Of a DNA stretch of 64,000 nt, positions 9,613-18,356 are shown in pieces (position 1 is the stretch's first letter; each line of letters starts with the position of its first letter). The stretch spans positions 186,001-250,000 of the forward strand of contig NZ_JAPLET010000029.1 of assembly GCF_026391055.1 (NCBI RefSeq), in the 5' to 3' direction. The stretch comes from Spirosoma sp. (GTDB lineage: Bacteria > Bacteroidota > Bacteroidia > Cytophagales > Spirosomataceae). Both the position numbers and the translations under genes were made by a program. The notes under the pieces are model-generated. The model was not told the origin of the DNA. It worked only from the letters and a program-made list of their open reading frames with translations, and made no database searches.

Positions 9613-10398
9613 TTACCTTGCCGTCCAGCCGCCGTCGACGGTTAGCATGGAGCCGACCATGTACGAACCGGCATCGCTGGCCAGAAAAATAGCGGCTCCC
9701 TGAATCTCCTGAAGTTGACCCCAGCGACCCAGCGCCGTGGCACCTACTACAAACTTGAGCCCTTCTTCTGTATCGGCGATGGGAAGGTTCATTTCGGTGA
9801 GGAAGGGACCGGGACAAATGGCGTTGACGTTGATGTTGAACGGGGCCAGTTCCAGCGCCAGAGCGCGGGTCATCTGCACAACGGCCCCTTTGCTGGCTGT
9901 GTAGGGAGTCCGGTTCGATAAACCTACTAAACCCAGCGTACTCGCCAGATTGATGATGCGGCCCCGACCATCTTTTTTCATGTAGGGCGTTACAGCCCGG
10001 CAGCATAACCAGGTACCCGTTACGTTGACTTCCATTACCTTGCTGAACTCGGCGGGGGTAAGCTCGTCAATGGGACCGCGAATGTTGATACCGGCGCTAT
10101 TGATCAAAATGTCGATCCGGCCAAAGGCATCGAAAGCTGCAAGTGCCATCGCTTCGGCCTGTTCGGCGTTCGCTACGTCCGCTGCGAAGGACAAGGCTGT
10201 TACGCCATAATCGGTAGCTAGTTCCTGAGCGGCTGCTGCGCCTTCATCGGCGTTGCGGTTCACCAGCATGATGTTGGCACCGGCCGAGGCCAGTCCGGCC
10301 GCCATGGCTAAGCCTAATCCTTTGGAGCCACCCGTAATGATGGCTGATTTTCCGGTAAGGTCAAATAGACGGACGCCCGGAAGTAGTTCTTTACTCAT
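9613..10398 (-). CDS. SDR-family dehydrogenase, gluconate 5-dehydrogenase-like
   Basis: 261 residues, a classical short-chain dehydrogenase. The dinucleotide site is TGGSKGLG (about 22-29), followed by NSAG (about 100-103). The catalytic set is Ser153, Tyr166 and Lys170 (YTASK). The sequence closely resembles gluconate 5-dehydrogenase / 2-deoxy-D-gluconate 3-dehydrogenase type enzymes, which interconvert sugar acids and keto acids with NAD(P)H. It is cytoplasmic. Placement directly before an acid-sugar MFS carrier supports a sugar-acid substrate, but the specific one is unknown. Confidence 0.85.
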   Translation of the reverse strand: MSKELLPGVRLFDLTGKSAIITGGSKGLGLAMAAGLASAGANIMLVNRNADEGAAAAQELATDYGVTALSFAADVANAEQAEAMALAAFDAFGRIDILINSAGINIRGPIDELTPAEFSKVMEVNVTGTWLCCRAVTPYMKKDGRGRIINLASTLGLVGLSNRTPYTASKGAVVQMTRALALELAPFNINVNAICPGPFLTEMNLPIADTEEGLKFVVGATALGRWGQLQEIQGAAIFLASDAGSYMVGSMLTVDGGWTAR

Positions 10399-10433
10399 TT
10401 TTTATCGTTTGTGGTTGTATTGCTTTTAATCAT

Positions 10434-10466
10434 AAACCTATAAGGTTTTGAAAACCTTATAGGTTT
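10434..10466. terminator. Perfect 16-bp hairpin between isomerase-like gene and SDR gene
   Basis: AAACCTATAAGGTTTT (10434-10449) and its exact complement (10451-10466) are separated by one base, giving an almost continuous palindrome. It lies just after the stop of the TIM-barrel gene (10474) in the direction of transcription and before the SDR start. Read on the minus strand the second arm ends in ATAGGTTT, a weak U-tract. Confidence 0.55.
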
Positions 10467-10473
10467 GAAGCGA

Positions 10474-11532
10474 CTACACCAGCCTCAGCTTCGCTTTGCT
10501 GTAATTGATGCAGGCGACAATGTTTTCCTCTTCGAGGGCCAGCTTTTCATCGGTACTTAACTGAGCAACTCTTGGAAGGCCGCCGGGGTATTTATGTTGC
10601 TTCACCAAGCGGAGCATACGTGCCAGATCGGAACCGGGCACGCTGCCCATCGTTTCCCAATAGGCATTGGTCAGGCAGGGAATTTCCAGCGGGTCGCGGG
10701 TGATCATTTCCAGGCTGAAAGTACCCGACGGATTGTGCTTTTTACATAGCTCGACCATCTTTGGTAAATCCAGAATGCCTTTGCCCATGGGTACTTCCGA
10801 CAGCAGATAGCCATCGGCGTATTCCTCCACCGCCATGTCTTTCACGTGGGTGCTGAAGGTATACGGCGCCAACGTCTGAACGACTTCCATCGGGTCTTCG
10901 AGCAGGGCCATGCTGTTGCCAAAGTCAAGCGTTACGCCAATCCATTCGCTGTTGACCTGCTTTAGCAGGTTGACCAGATCCGGGGCGCGCCAGTCTTTGT
11001 GGTTTTCGACACCCAGCTTTACTTTGTACTTGCGCAGCACCGGCTCAGCCAGTTGAAGCGACGCCAACGCAGTTTTTTTTAACTCCTCAAAAGCTGCGGG
11101 CGAGTGGTAGGTTTCGTAGCGTCGGCCCGTCGAACAAACCGTTCGCAGTACCTGGGCTCCGGCTTCGCGGGCGTTGATAACATCCTGCTCAAATTTGGGG
11201 ACGTCCTCCGCTTTTTTGGGTAGACCGATGGAGCCTTCCAGATAGAGGCCATATTTCTCGCGCTCATCGCGTACTTTTTTGGCAAAATCCGTCGACCAGC
11301 CGTTTACGATCACCTGGACCCCACCGGCACCCAACTGGTGGCAATGGTCGAGCAACTGAATGGCGTTGGTAAAGGCCGGATACTTTTTGCTGTCGGCTTT
11401 CGAGTTCCAGCGGCTCCAGTACGAATGCACCACAATACCCATTGGCCGGTCTTTTAAAAAAGCTGGCAGTTGCGGAAACGACAGCGCCAGGGCACCAAGG
11501 GATGCGTTTTGTAAAAAATCTCGTCTTTCCAT
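10474..11532 (-). CDS. Exported sugar-phosphate-isomerase/epimerase-like TIM-barrel protein
   Basis: 352 residues. The N-terminus MERRDFLQNASLGALALSFP is a twin-arginine type signal, so the folded protein is probably exported. The rest matches the xylose-isomerase-like (AP endonuclease 2 fold) TIM barrel, with probable metal ligands in GVENHKDW (Glu), VTLDFGNS (Asp), FSTHVKDM (His) and FSLEMITRD (Glu). Such proteins isomerise or epimerise sugars and keto-inositols. It lies between the large heme-c dehydrogenase (11568-14123) and the SDR/MFS pair, all on one strand, and could act on an oxidised sugar in the periplasm. Substrate unknown. Confidence 0.85.
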   Translation of the reverse strand: MERRDFLQNASLGALALSFPQLPAFLKDRPMGIVVHSYWSRWNSKADSKKYPAFTNAIQLLDHCHQLGAGGVQVIVNGWSTDFAKKVRDEREKYGLYLEGSIGLPKKAEDVPKFEQDVINAREAGAQVLRTVCSTGRRYETYHSPAAFEELKKTALASLQLAEPVLRKYKVKLGVENHKDWRAPDLVNLLKQVNSEWIGVTLDFGNSMALLEDPMEVVQTLAPYTFSTHVKDMAVEEYADGYLLSEVPMGKGILDLPKMVELCKKHNPSGTFSLEMITRDPLEIPCLTNAYWETMGSVPGSDLARMLRLVKQHKYPGGLPRVAQLSTDEKLALEEENIVACINYSKAKLRLV

Positions 11533-11567
11533 TACTGTAAGGAAGGTTAGGAGTTCAGGTAACCGGG

Positions 11568-14123
11568 TTATTTGCCGCTGGTGGCTTTACCTTCGGAGAT
11601 GTAATTGTTCAGCTCTTTGGCCGTCCAGGGAACTACCCGGCCCTGCGAGGTAACACGTGTCATACTCACCACCCGCTTGCCGATAGGGCCGGCATTGTTG
11701 CCCCACTCGTTGCGGATATACATCAGAATGGCCGTGATAGAGCCGTCGTCCATGGTCGAATGAGAGGGCATGACCGGTAAAATATCTGGTACATCATACA
11801 CCCGTTTGGCTACCTCTACGGGGCCTTCCATGCCGTGAAGGACAATGAGCGACAGCCGTTTTTCATCGCCCAGAACCCAGTCGGAGCCGATGAGCGGGGG
11901 CGCAAATCGCTTGAGTCCGGCACCGTCGGTTCCGTGACAGCCCGAGCAGGTGCTGAGGTAAATCTGCCGCCCCGACGCAAATAGTTTTTGCTCGTCGTCG
12001 TTCAGCAGACTCTTTTTGGGTAAGGCTGTCTTACTGGCAACGTGACCGGGCCACTCGAACATGGCATTTAATACAGCCAGCCGCTCAGGTGTGATTTTAT
12101 CCGTTGGTTGAGTCAAGATTTTAGGAGCCGCTGCCAGCTTAACGGGCTTTAGTTTGCTGGTGCTGCCCTGAATCGTCAGGCTGGTGAGCATGGCTTTTTC
12201 CTGCCAGTTCGCTGTTTTGCTAATATTGAGCCGGTTGAGTAGTGCCGCTAATTCGGTCGGGTTACGTTTGCGAATGACCGACGTAGTAAGCATTTCCAGA
12301 AAGATTTCCTTAGCCGGTTCCTGCGTTTGCCATTGGGGTGAGGTCAGTAGGGTTTGTAAAAAGGCCAACTCCTGATTGAACAGACTGCTCAGGGCTGCAT
12401 CCCGAATCAGGGCCGATTCGCCGTACTTGTTCAAGATGCCCGCTAACAGGCGCTGCGAAGTTGCCGGGTCCAGAACCCCCGCCGTAAGCGTCATCTGTAG
12501 AACCTGCTCGATGGGCGCTTTCTCCCACTGGTTTAGTAGTTGCTCGCCTAGCTTTGTCCGAACGGCTTTATCGGCCTTCGCGAAGGGTTCCAGCAAACGC
12601 AGGGCCGTTGAACTGACCAGCGGGTCGGCATCGGTCAGCTTCGCGGAAAGCAGATCAGGACTGCTCATTTTTAAGCCATCCAACGTCCACAAGGCGTGAA
12701 AACGACCCAGGTTGCTGGTGCCTCTTCGGGCCAGATCGGTCAACGCCAACTGTACACTTTTGTCGTTTCGCTCGATGAGCAGCCGCTGGGCCATGTCGCG
12801 GTGCCAGCCGTCGGGGTTGGCTAGTTCAGCCACCAGATCAGCCGATGAAGCCGCCGATAGTTTCTTCGCTTTTGCCGGTTGCCAGTTCTCCGGCACGATG
12901 CGCCAGATACGGCCCCGATGGACGGGAAGGACCAGATCTCGCTCAATCGTTTTTTCTTTCAGATAGGGCGTTACGTAGGCGCTGTGCTGGATAAGACCTC
13001 GGTACATATCGGCTACGTACAACCCGCCATCGGGTCCCGTTGCGGTGTGAACTGGTCTGAACCGCTCGTCGGTCGACGCCAGAAATTCCTTGCCGGGATG
13101 CGGGTCGCGGGCGGCAATCAGCAAATCTTTATATTCTGATAGGTTACGTTTGATAAGGTTTCCGGCCGGCTCGCACACGAATACGTTGTTGTAAAAAGGC
13201 GCGGGCAAGGTTTGCGCCCGATACACGAGGGGTGAGCAGGCGGCCGTAAATTCCAGTAAGCGCCCGTCTTTATCGAGTGTTCCCGGTATATAGCCCCGGT
13301 TAACGGCGGGGTTGGGACGGATGGGGTATACGCGCCGGTCGATGGTAAGGCCGTGGTCGATGCCCGTGGTAGGCGTGTGGTGTTTGTTGCGGGATAAGTA
13401 ATTAGGCGGCACCAGATCGGCGTGGAGTTGCGACCAGTTGTAGTTGTAATGCAGTCGGCCGCGGTCGTCGTGGCTGATGCCCCACTGGCCACGCGCTTCG
13501 GTGCTGTCGCGCAGCCATTTGCCATCGACCTCACGATAGCGGAAGCGTGATTTGGCGTTGTAAAACCAGTTGTCCATACTGCGCCAGAGTCCGTTGCCCG
13601 AATGTTCGGGAAGGCCGCTGCCCGCGTAGTCTTTGTCGATCAGGGTTTTGGTGTCGGCTTTGAGGTCGCCGTTAGTATCTTTAGTGAGCCATAGTGCGCC
13701 ACTTTCGGCTACGAGTGCCCCACCTTTAATTAGGGCCAGCGCTCGGGGCATAACCAGGCTATCGAGGTAAACGGTACTGGCGTCCATCTGCCCGTCGCCG
13801 TTGGTGTCTTCCAGCACCGAAATGCGTCCAACGGGTTTGTCTTCGCCTTCGCCATTGATGTTAGGCATGAACCCGCGCATCTCGACCACCCACAGCCGAC
13901 CGTCTTCATCGAAGGTAATCACGACAGGGTCCTGTACCATCGGCTCAGCTGCTACGAGTTGTATTTTCAGACCCGGTTCAAGCTGAAAGGTCGCTTGTTC
14001 TTCGGCGGGGGTATGGGCAGGAGAGGGACCATCGTCCAGCAAACTGCCAATCTTGCCCTTGAAGCTTAACAGTCCGAGGAGACTGGCACCCAACACGTAT
14101 AGGTAATGAACGGGCTTAGCCAT
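11568..14123 (-). CDS. Large membrane-associated dehydrogenase with propeller, HEAT-like region and C-terminal cytochrome c
   Basis: 851 residues. An N-terminal hydrophobic segment (about 6-22) exports or anchors it. Residues about 45-420 form a quinoprotein-like beta-propeller of the PVC-type dehydrogenase family (FDEDGRLWVVEMRGFMP, DTNGDGQMDASTVY, GPDGGLYVADMYRG). A helical, HEAT-like stretch follows (about 440-660). The C-terminus is a cytochrome c domain with the heme-binding CSGCH at 726-730 and a probable axial methionine in ILPVMPSHSTM. It should oxidise a sugar or alcohol in the periplasm and pass electrons to the respiratory chain. It heads the minus-strand set with the exported isomerase, 35 bases upstream of it. 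Confidence 0.85.
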   Translation of the reverse strand: MAKPVHYLYVLGASLLGLLSFKGKIGSLLDDGPSPAHTPAEEQATFQLEPGLKIQLVAAEPMVQDPVVITFDEDGRLWVVEMRGFMPNINGEGEDKPVGRISVLEDTNGDGQMDASTVYLDSLVMPRALALIKGGALVAESGALWLTKDTNGDLKADTKTLIDKDYAGSGLPEHSGNGLWRSMDNWFYNAKSRFRYREVDGKWLRDSTEARGQWGISHDDRGRLHYNYNWSQLHADLVPPNYLSRNKHHTPTTGIDHGLTIDRRVYPIRPNPAVNRGYIPGTLDKDGRLLEFTAACSPLVYRAQTLPAPFYNNVFVCEPAGNLIKRNLSEYKDLLIAARDPHPGKEFLASTDERFRPVHTATGPDGGLYVADMYRGLIQHSAYVTPYLKEKTIERDLVLPVHRGRIWRIVPENWQPAKAKKLSAASSADLVAELANPDGWHRDMAQRLLIERNDKSVQLALTDLARRGTSNLGRFHALWTLDGLKMSSPDLLSAKLTDADPLVSSTALRLLEPFAKADKAVRTKLGEQLLNQWEKAPIEQVLQMTLTAGVLDPATSQRLLAGILNKYGESALIRDAALSSLFNQELAFLQTLLTSPQWQTQEPAKEIFLEMLTTSVIRKRNPTELAALLNRLNISKTANWQEKAMLTSLTIQGSTSKLKPVKLAAAPKILTQPTDKITPERLAVLNAMFEWPGHVASKTALPKKSLLNDDEQKLFASGRQIYLSTCSGCHGTDGAGLKRFAPPLIGSDWVLGDEKRLSLIVLHGMEGPVEVAKRVYDVPDILPVMPSHSTMDDGSITAILMYIRNEWGNNAGPIGKRVVSMTRVTSQGRVVPWTAKELNNYISEGKATSGK

Positions 14124-14254
14124 GAACGAGATACAGGTTTTTTACTTTCGGAATAACCTTGGTGTGATCAATCCACCAGTTCTTATAAAAGCTTTTTCGG
14201 TATTGCAAATACTACAACTTGTTCTATATTTTTTACAATTTGAGCTGTTCTTGC

Positions 14255-14326
14255 CTGTAGTACCGGCGGGACGGTCGGGCGAGATGTAGGTTACTTCACC
14301 GCCGATCGCGACGGTCGGTATTACAG
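14255..14326. other. Divergent promoter region with a weak dyad
   Basis: The 266-base gap 14124-14389 separates divergent genes and must hold both promoters. It contains CTGTAGTACCG (14255-14265) and a near-complement CGGTATTACAG (14316-14326), plus a direct repeat of GACGGTCGG at 14270-14278 and 14310-14318. No clear TAnnTTTG promoter box was found. An operator is possible but unproven. Confidence 0.3.
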
Positions 14327-14389
14327 TAAAAACCAGTTACTTTTTGATTTAAAATCTACATTGGTTCACTCGAAGAATACAGTTAGAGC

Positions 14390-15145
14390 ATGTCAAGTCG
14401 ATTCACAAAGCAGGTTGCTATTGTTACAGGAGGTGCCGATGGCATCGGAAAAGGAATTGCCAAACGAATTGCGTCGGAAGGTGCCAGGGTTGTATTGTTC
14501 GACGTCAATACCGCATCGCTAGATCGTACTGTAGCGGAATTCACGGAGCTGGGGCTGGCTGTTAGTGGTCAGACCATCGATATTTCGGATGAAACGTCGG
14601 TCATTTCAGCCGTTGATCAGGTCGCTAAAGCCTACAGTCGGCTGGATATCATGGTCAACTCGGCGGGGATTGTGGGGCTAACGAGTACCAAAATCACGGA
14701 CTATTCGGTGGATGACTACGACCGGATTTACCGCATCAATTTACGCGGAGCATTCCTGATGACGAAGTATGCCATCAAGGCCATGGAGCCGCGCAATTAC
14801 GGACGAATCCTGCATATGGCGTCCATTGCCGGAAAAGAAGGTAACCCGTTTATGGCCGGGTATTCGTCCATGAAAGCGGGGGTTATTGGACTGGTCAAAG
14901 GCGTCGGGAAAGAGTATGCCGAAACGGGCATCACCGTCAATGGAATCGCCCCGGCGGTTATCAAAACAGCCCTTAATGAAGATACTGCCCCCGAACAACT
15001 GGCTTATATGCTGGCCAAAATACCCATGAAACGGCTGGGAACGGTGGAGGAAGTGGCATCGCTGGCGGCCTGGATTCTATCGGAAGAAGCTAGTTTCAAT
15101 ACCGGCTTTATCTTCGATCTATCGGGCGGGCGCGCAACGTATTGA
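14390..15145 (+). CDS. SDR-family oxidoreductase
   Basis: 251 residues, classical short-chain dehydrogenase. It has TGGADGIG (about 13-20) for dinucleotide binding, NSAG at 90-93, and the catalytic residues Ser145, Tyr158 and Lys162 (YSSMK). The Asp38 (FDVN) after beta-2 suggests NAD(H) preference. It resembles 3-oxoacyl-ACP reductase-like and sugar-dehydrogenase SDRs (2-keto-3-deoxy-L-fuconate dehydrogenase type), which cannot be told apart by eye. It is a cytoplasmic, single-gene plus-strand unit, divergent from the heme-c dehydrogenase gene. Confidence 0.85.
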   Translation: MSSRFTKQVAIVTGGADGIGKGIAKRIASEGARVVLFDVNTASLDRTVAEFTELGLAVSGQTIDISDETSVISAVDQVAKAYSRLDIMVNSAGIVGLTSTKITDYSVDDYDRIYRINLRGAFLMTKYAIKAMEPRNYGRILHMASIAGKEGNPFMAGYSSMKAGVIGLVKGVGKEYAETGITVNGIAPAVIKTALNEDTAPEQLAYMLAKIPMKRLGTVEEVASLAAWILSEEASFNTGFIFDLSGGRATY

Positions 15146-15200
15146 TAACCCTCACAACCCTCTGTGCGTATTTTGGGTCAAGTGCTGTAAAGACGCGGAT

Positions 15201-15539
15201 ATGAAATGGCTATTTCTCGTTCTGCTGCTTGGTTCCTGTCGTCAGGAGCAGGCTATTCTCAGTCAGTGTGGGGTAAATGATCCCCTCACCGACTTACCCT
15301 GGCTACAGAAACTGGCCAGCAACAAAGATTTGGGAATAAGTATAGTCCAGGGTACTTACCAGAATCAAACCGTCTATGCTGTTTCAACGTGTGGTCGTTG
15401 TTTCGCAGGGCCATACATCACGGTTTATCGGTGTGATGGATCATCCATTTGCAGCGGTCTTGCCGCTGATGCAGCAGCCAGCGGATGCAGTAAAATCGCT
15501 CAGAACCTGGACGATAAACGGACGCTGCTCAACGAGTAG
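15201..15539 (+). CDS. Small cysteine-rich lipoprotein
   Basis: 112 residues with a short signal peptide and lipobox LLGSC (Cys13). The mature part starts with CGVNDPLTDLPWLQKL, a word seen in small Bacteroidota lipoproteins of unknown function, and contains further cysteines (CGRC, Cys in VYRCDG, SSICSG, SGCSK) that may form disulphides. Function unknown. It follows the SDR gene after 55 bases on the same strand but need not share its operon. Confidence 0.7.
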   Translation: MKWLFLVLLLGSCRQEQAILSQCGVNDPLTDLPWLQKLASNKDLGISIVQGTYQNQTVYAVSTCGRCFAGPYITVYRCDGSSICSGLAADAAASGCSKIAQNLDDKRTLLNE

Positions 15540-15638
15540 GACAGAAAAAGGGAGGTAAACACAAGTTGGTGACAGTTACGGCCCGTTATTAAACGGCTGT
15601 TATGCCCATTAAAGCAGCCTATAATTTTCCAGCAGGAC

Positions 15639-16283
15639 TTAGTTCACTCGTTGCATTAACATCCCCGGAATAATAAATAATCCGGCTTGCCAGGTACGGT
15701 TTTTAAACTTGGTATCAGAATCGACACCCGGCAAAAATAAATACTCATTGAAGGCGTTGAAATAACCTACTTCCAGACCGATCCATTTGTAGCGGTAAGC
15801 TACACGAGCGGTTAGACCTACCTCCACAGGTCGATTGTTACCCGCAGGTGTTGGGGAGTAAGGTGAATAGACACTGTTCTTGACGAGCCAATTCACTTCC
15901 GGGCCGACCAACAGACTGAGATTAGTTATTGGATAAAAGCCAATCAAAGGCGTAAGACCTACGTAGTGAAAGCGGTTTTGATACATTACATCGCTGTTTT
16001 GATCGTAATGTGCATACCCTTTTTGTTGATAGTTAGCTTCTATACGGTATGCGAACCGTTTGCCAAAACCTTGTTGGTAGAATATACCTGTATAAAAGGC
16101 ATCACGTGGAGCATATCCTTTATTGGAATATGTATTTCCTGAAGCAGAAATGAAAACGTCAGTCGTCACTCGTTGAAAGCCTCCTTTAATCCCGAAATAG
16201 TTCTGAGAACCAGTAGATTGGCCAAGTCCTAAATTGGCTGAAAGAATACTTATACAAGCAATCATTAAATATGTACTTTTCAT
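15639..16283 (-). CDS. Outer-membrane beta-barrel protein (porin-family type)
   Basis: 214 residues with a Sec signal peptide ending near LGLGQ. The mature sequence has the small 8-10 strand OmpW/OmpA-like barrel pattern of PF13568-type proteins: NYFGIKGGFQ opening, alternating hydrophobic residues, and RIEANYQQKGYA and GLEVGYFNAF strands. Such proteins are common in Bacteroidota outer membranes and have no assigned substrate. A second barrel gene lies 135 bases upstream on the same strand. The two are similar in design but not close copies. Confidence 0.75.
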   Translation of the reverse strand: MKSTYLMIACISILSANLGLGQSTGSQNYFGIKGGFQRVTTDVFISASGNTYSNKGYAPRDAFYTGIFYQQGFGKRFAYRIEANYQQKGYAHYDQNSDVMYQNRFHYVGLTPLIGFYPITNLSLLVGPEVNWLVKNSVYSPYSPTPAGNNRPVEVGLTARVAYRYKWIGLEVGYFNAFNEYLFLPGVDSDTKFKNRTWQAGLFIIPGMLMQRVN

Positions 16284-16418
16284 AAGATCGCGTTGAGTTA
16301 ATAGATTGTAGATAGGCTTTATTATTGAGCAAAAAGCGTTAGGTCGCTGATATCAACCGGGGTGTTTTTGTAAAGTAACTCTACTACCTGTTACGACATG
16401 CGTGCAACAACCAGTCGT

Positions 16419-17090
16419 TTATTTAAAGTTAACCCCCGTCGTGATACTAAAGCCTTCGAACTTCACCCGCGTAGACCCGGCATCGTACGGAGTCGGATAT
16501 GAAAAATTGCTCAGGTAGCGTTCGTAACGCAATGTGACAGGAATGCTGATTTTCTGCCCATCAATAGTCACACCGATTCCCGCCAGCCCACTCACCGCCG
16601 AGCGGGTTACCGGGGCCAGATTGCTACTGTAAAAGACCGGACAAGGCGCGACAATGCAGTAAACAATCTGCTCCTCTTTGTAGGTGCTGCTGATAATGCG
16701 ATTATAACTTACACCAGCCTCCAGAAATAGTAGTTTGCCGCTGGGCAGGACGTAGTGCCGATAAACTACCGGAATCTTAACGGTAGAAAGGCTGAAAACA
16801 GGTATTGCCCAGCTTGAAACAGGCCTGACATCCCGCACCTGCGTCCAGGACGGTTGAACGTGCAGGGAACCCAGGCTGGTGAGCCGATAGCGCAGGTCGA
16901 TACCCGCGAGCAGGTCACTGTGTGAGCTGAAATGATCCGGGAGTCGGGTGCTTACGCGGGGATAAGTGTAATTCAGTCCTGCGAATATACCGAAGCCAAA
17001 CCGGTTGATTTTGACGGTTGCGGACTCCTGCGCGTACAAACTCGTCAGCGTCAGGATCAAAACAAGCAGAGAGGTAAATAGATGTTTCAT
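16419..17090 (-). CDS. Outer-membrane beta-barrel protein
   Basis: 223 residues with a Sec signal peptide (cleavage near LYAQ). The mature chain is a small beta-barrel with repeated amphipathic strands (FGFGIFAGLNYTYPR, GIDLRYRLTSLGSLHVQPSW, VSGLAGIGVTIDGQKI). It ends in TTGVNFK, close to the aromatic-terminated barrel signature. Two cysteines in a loop (YCIVAPCP) may be disulphide-linked. It probably precedes the second barrel gene in one transcript. Function unknown. Confidence 0.72.
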   Translation of the reverse strand: MKHLFTSLLVLILTLTSLYAQESATVKINRFGFGIFAGLNYTYPRVSTRLPDHFSSHSDLLAGIDLRYRLTSLGSLHVQPSWTQVRDVRPVSSWAIPVFSLSTVKIPVVYRHYVLPSGKLLFLEAGVSYNRIISSTYKEEQIVYCIVAPCPVFYSSNLAPVTRSAVSGLAGIGVTIDGQKISIPVTLRYERYLSNFSYPTPYDAGSTRVKFEGFSITTGVNFK

Positions 17091-17242
17091 TGTCAGGTGT
17101 GTTGGTCTGTTTTCAGGAAATATCGGTTGTTTAGCTTTACTAAAAAAGCAGGATTCAGGTAGGACGTGATCTTCTTTTTAGCAACTAAGTTGAAATTACC
17201 GATTGGTTATGTCCCAAAGCGATTCATACGTTCAAATTTCCT

Positions 17243-17250
17243 TATTTTTG
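17243..17250 (+). promoter_or_regulatory. Possible -7 box for the SMP-30 gene
   Basis: TATTTTTG matches the Bacteroidota -7 consensus TAnnTTTG and lies 45 bases before the SMP-30 ATG. No TTTG/TTG was found at the usual -33 spacing, so this is a weak call. Confidence 0.3.
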
Positions 17251-17295
17251 GCTTAAGGCCCGATTTTAGGCCGTTTTTCAATCATAAACCACGTT

Positions 17296-18213
17296 ATGTC
17301 ACTGCCTTTGCCCCGTATCACTGCTTTTGCTCTGCTGAGTGCCGGATTTATAACTTTATCTGCCAGTTACTTGCCCCTCGAGGACTTGTTTACAGCGCGC
17401 GTGTTCACCCCGGAAAATGGATTTACATCGGGCGTTGAAGGCCCGGCTGTGGATAAGGCCGGTATGCTCTACGCGGTCAATTTTGCGAAGCAGGGGACTA
17501 TTGGGCAGATTACGCCAACTGGTCAGGCAAGTGTATTTGTTGAGTTGCCGGAAGGGAGCATCGGCAACGGTATTCGCTTCAGCAAACGGGGAGATATGTT
17601 CATTGCCGACTACCCGAAACACAACATCCTAAAAGTAGTGATGGGGACAAAAAAACTAAGCGTTTTCGCCAATGAACCCCGCATGAATCAACCTAACGAT
17701 ATTGCCATCGACAGTCAGGACCGGCTCTACGCCAGCGACCCGAACTGGAAAGAAAACACGGGCAATATCTGGCGCATTGACACCGATGGAAAGGTAACCC
17801 TGCTCGAAGCCAACATGGGTACTACCAACGGAATAGAAGTTAGCCCCGACAACAAAACGCTGTATGTCAACGAGTCGGCGCAGCGCAAGGTGTGGGCGTA
17901 CGACTTGTCGAAGGCGGGTAAGGTTAGCAACAAACGGCTGCTGATCGAATTTACGGACTTCGGCATGGACGGCATGCGGTGCGACGCCAAAGGCAATCTG
18001 TACATTGTCCGGTACGGCAAAGGCACCGTGGCGAAACTATCGCCCGCCGGGAAACTGCTTCAGGAAATCAAGCTGATTGGTCAGAAGCCCACCAACATCG
18101 CGTTTGGCGGCAAAGACGGCCGGACGGCATACATAACCTTGCAGGATAAAGGCAACCTCGAAACTTTCCGCGTCGACACGCCCGGCCAGGAATGGATGAT
18201 GCGGCAGAAATAG
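17296..18213 (+). CDS. SMP-30/gluconolactonase/LRE family protein, exported
   Basis: 305 residues. A hydrophobic N-terminus (about 7-24) looks like a signal peptide or anchor. The six-bladed propeller carries the family's metal-site residues: Glu48 in SGVEGP, an asparagine at N134 (QPND) or N178 (TTNG), and Asp225 in FGMDGMRCD. SMP-30-type enzymes hydrolyse sugar lactones, the first product of quinoprotein sugar oxidation, so a periplasmic lactonase would complement the heme-c dehydrogenases in this window. Substrate unproven. Confidence 0.85.
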   Translation: MSLPLPRITAFALLSAGFITLSASYLPLEDLFTARVFTPENGFTSGVEGPAVDKAGMLYAVNFAKQGTIGQITPTGQASVFVELPEGSIGNGIRFSKRGDMFIADYPKHNILKVVMGTKKLSVFANEPRMNQPNDIAIDSQDRLYASDPNWKENTGNIWRIDTDGKVTLLEANMGTTNGIEVSPDNKTLYVNESAQRKVWAYDLSKAGKVSNKRLLIEFTDFGMDGMRCDAKGNLYIVRYGKGTVAKLSPAGKLLQEIKLIGQKPTNIAFGGKDGRTAYITLQDKGNLETFRVDTPGQEWMMRQK

Positions 18214-18249
18214 CGCGAATGGAGAGGGTTGAAACCTGTTTACAGATTA

Positions 18250-18319
18250 AGGCACAAAGTGCACAGAGATTCTACAAGGATAGAAGGCGACCTGTAGAAT
18301 CTCTGTGCACTTTGTGCCT
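18250..18319. terminator. Perfect 27-bp inverted repeat between convergent genes
   Basis: Arms 18250-18276 and 18293-18319 (core GGCACAAAGTGCACAGAG) are exact complements with a 16-base loop. The hairpin lies between the convergent SMP-30 (+) and ECF sigma (-) genes and is placed to end both transcripts. A short A-run follows on the plus strand, which reads as a T-run for the minus-strand transcript only on its incoming side. Confidence 0.65.
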
Positions 18320-18356
18320 CTGTGGAAAAAAAACAGTTTTCGGGATCAGATCGAAG

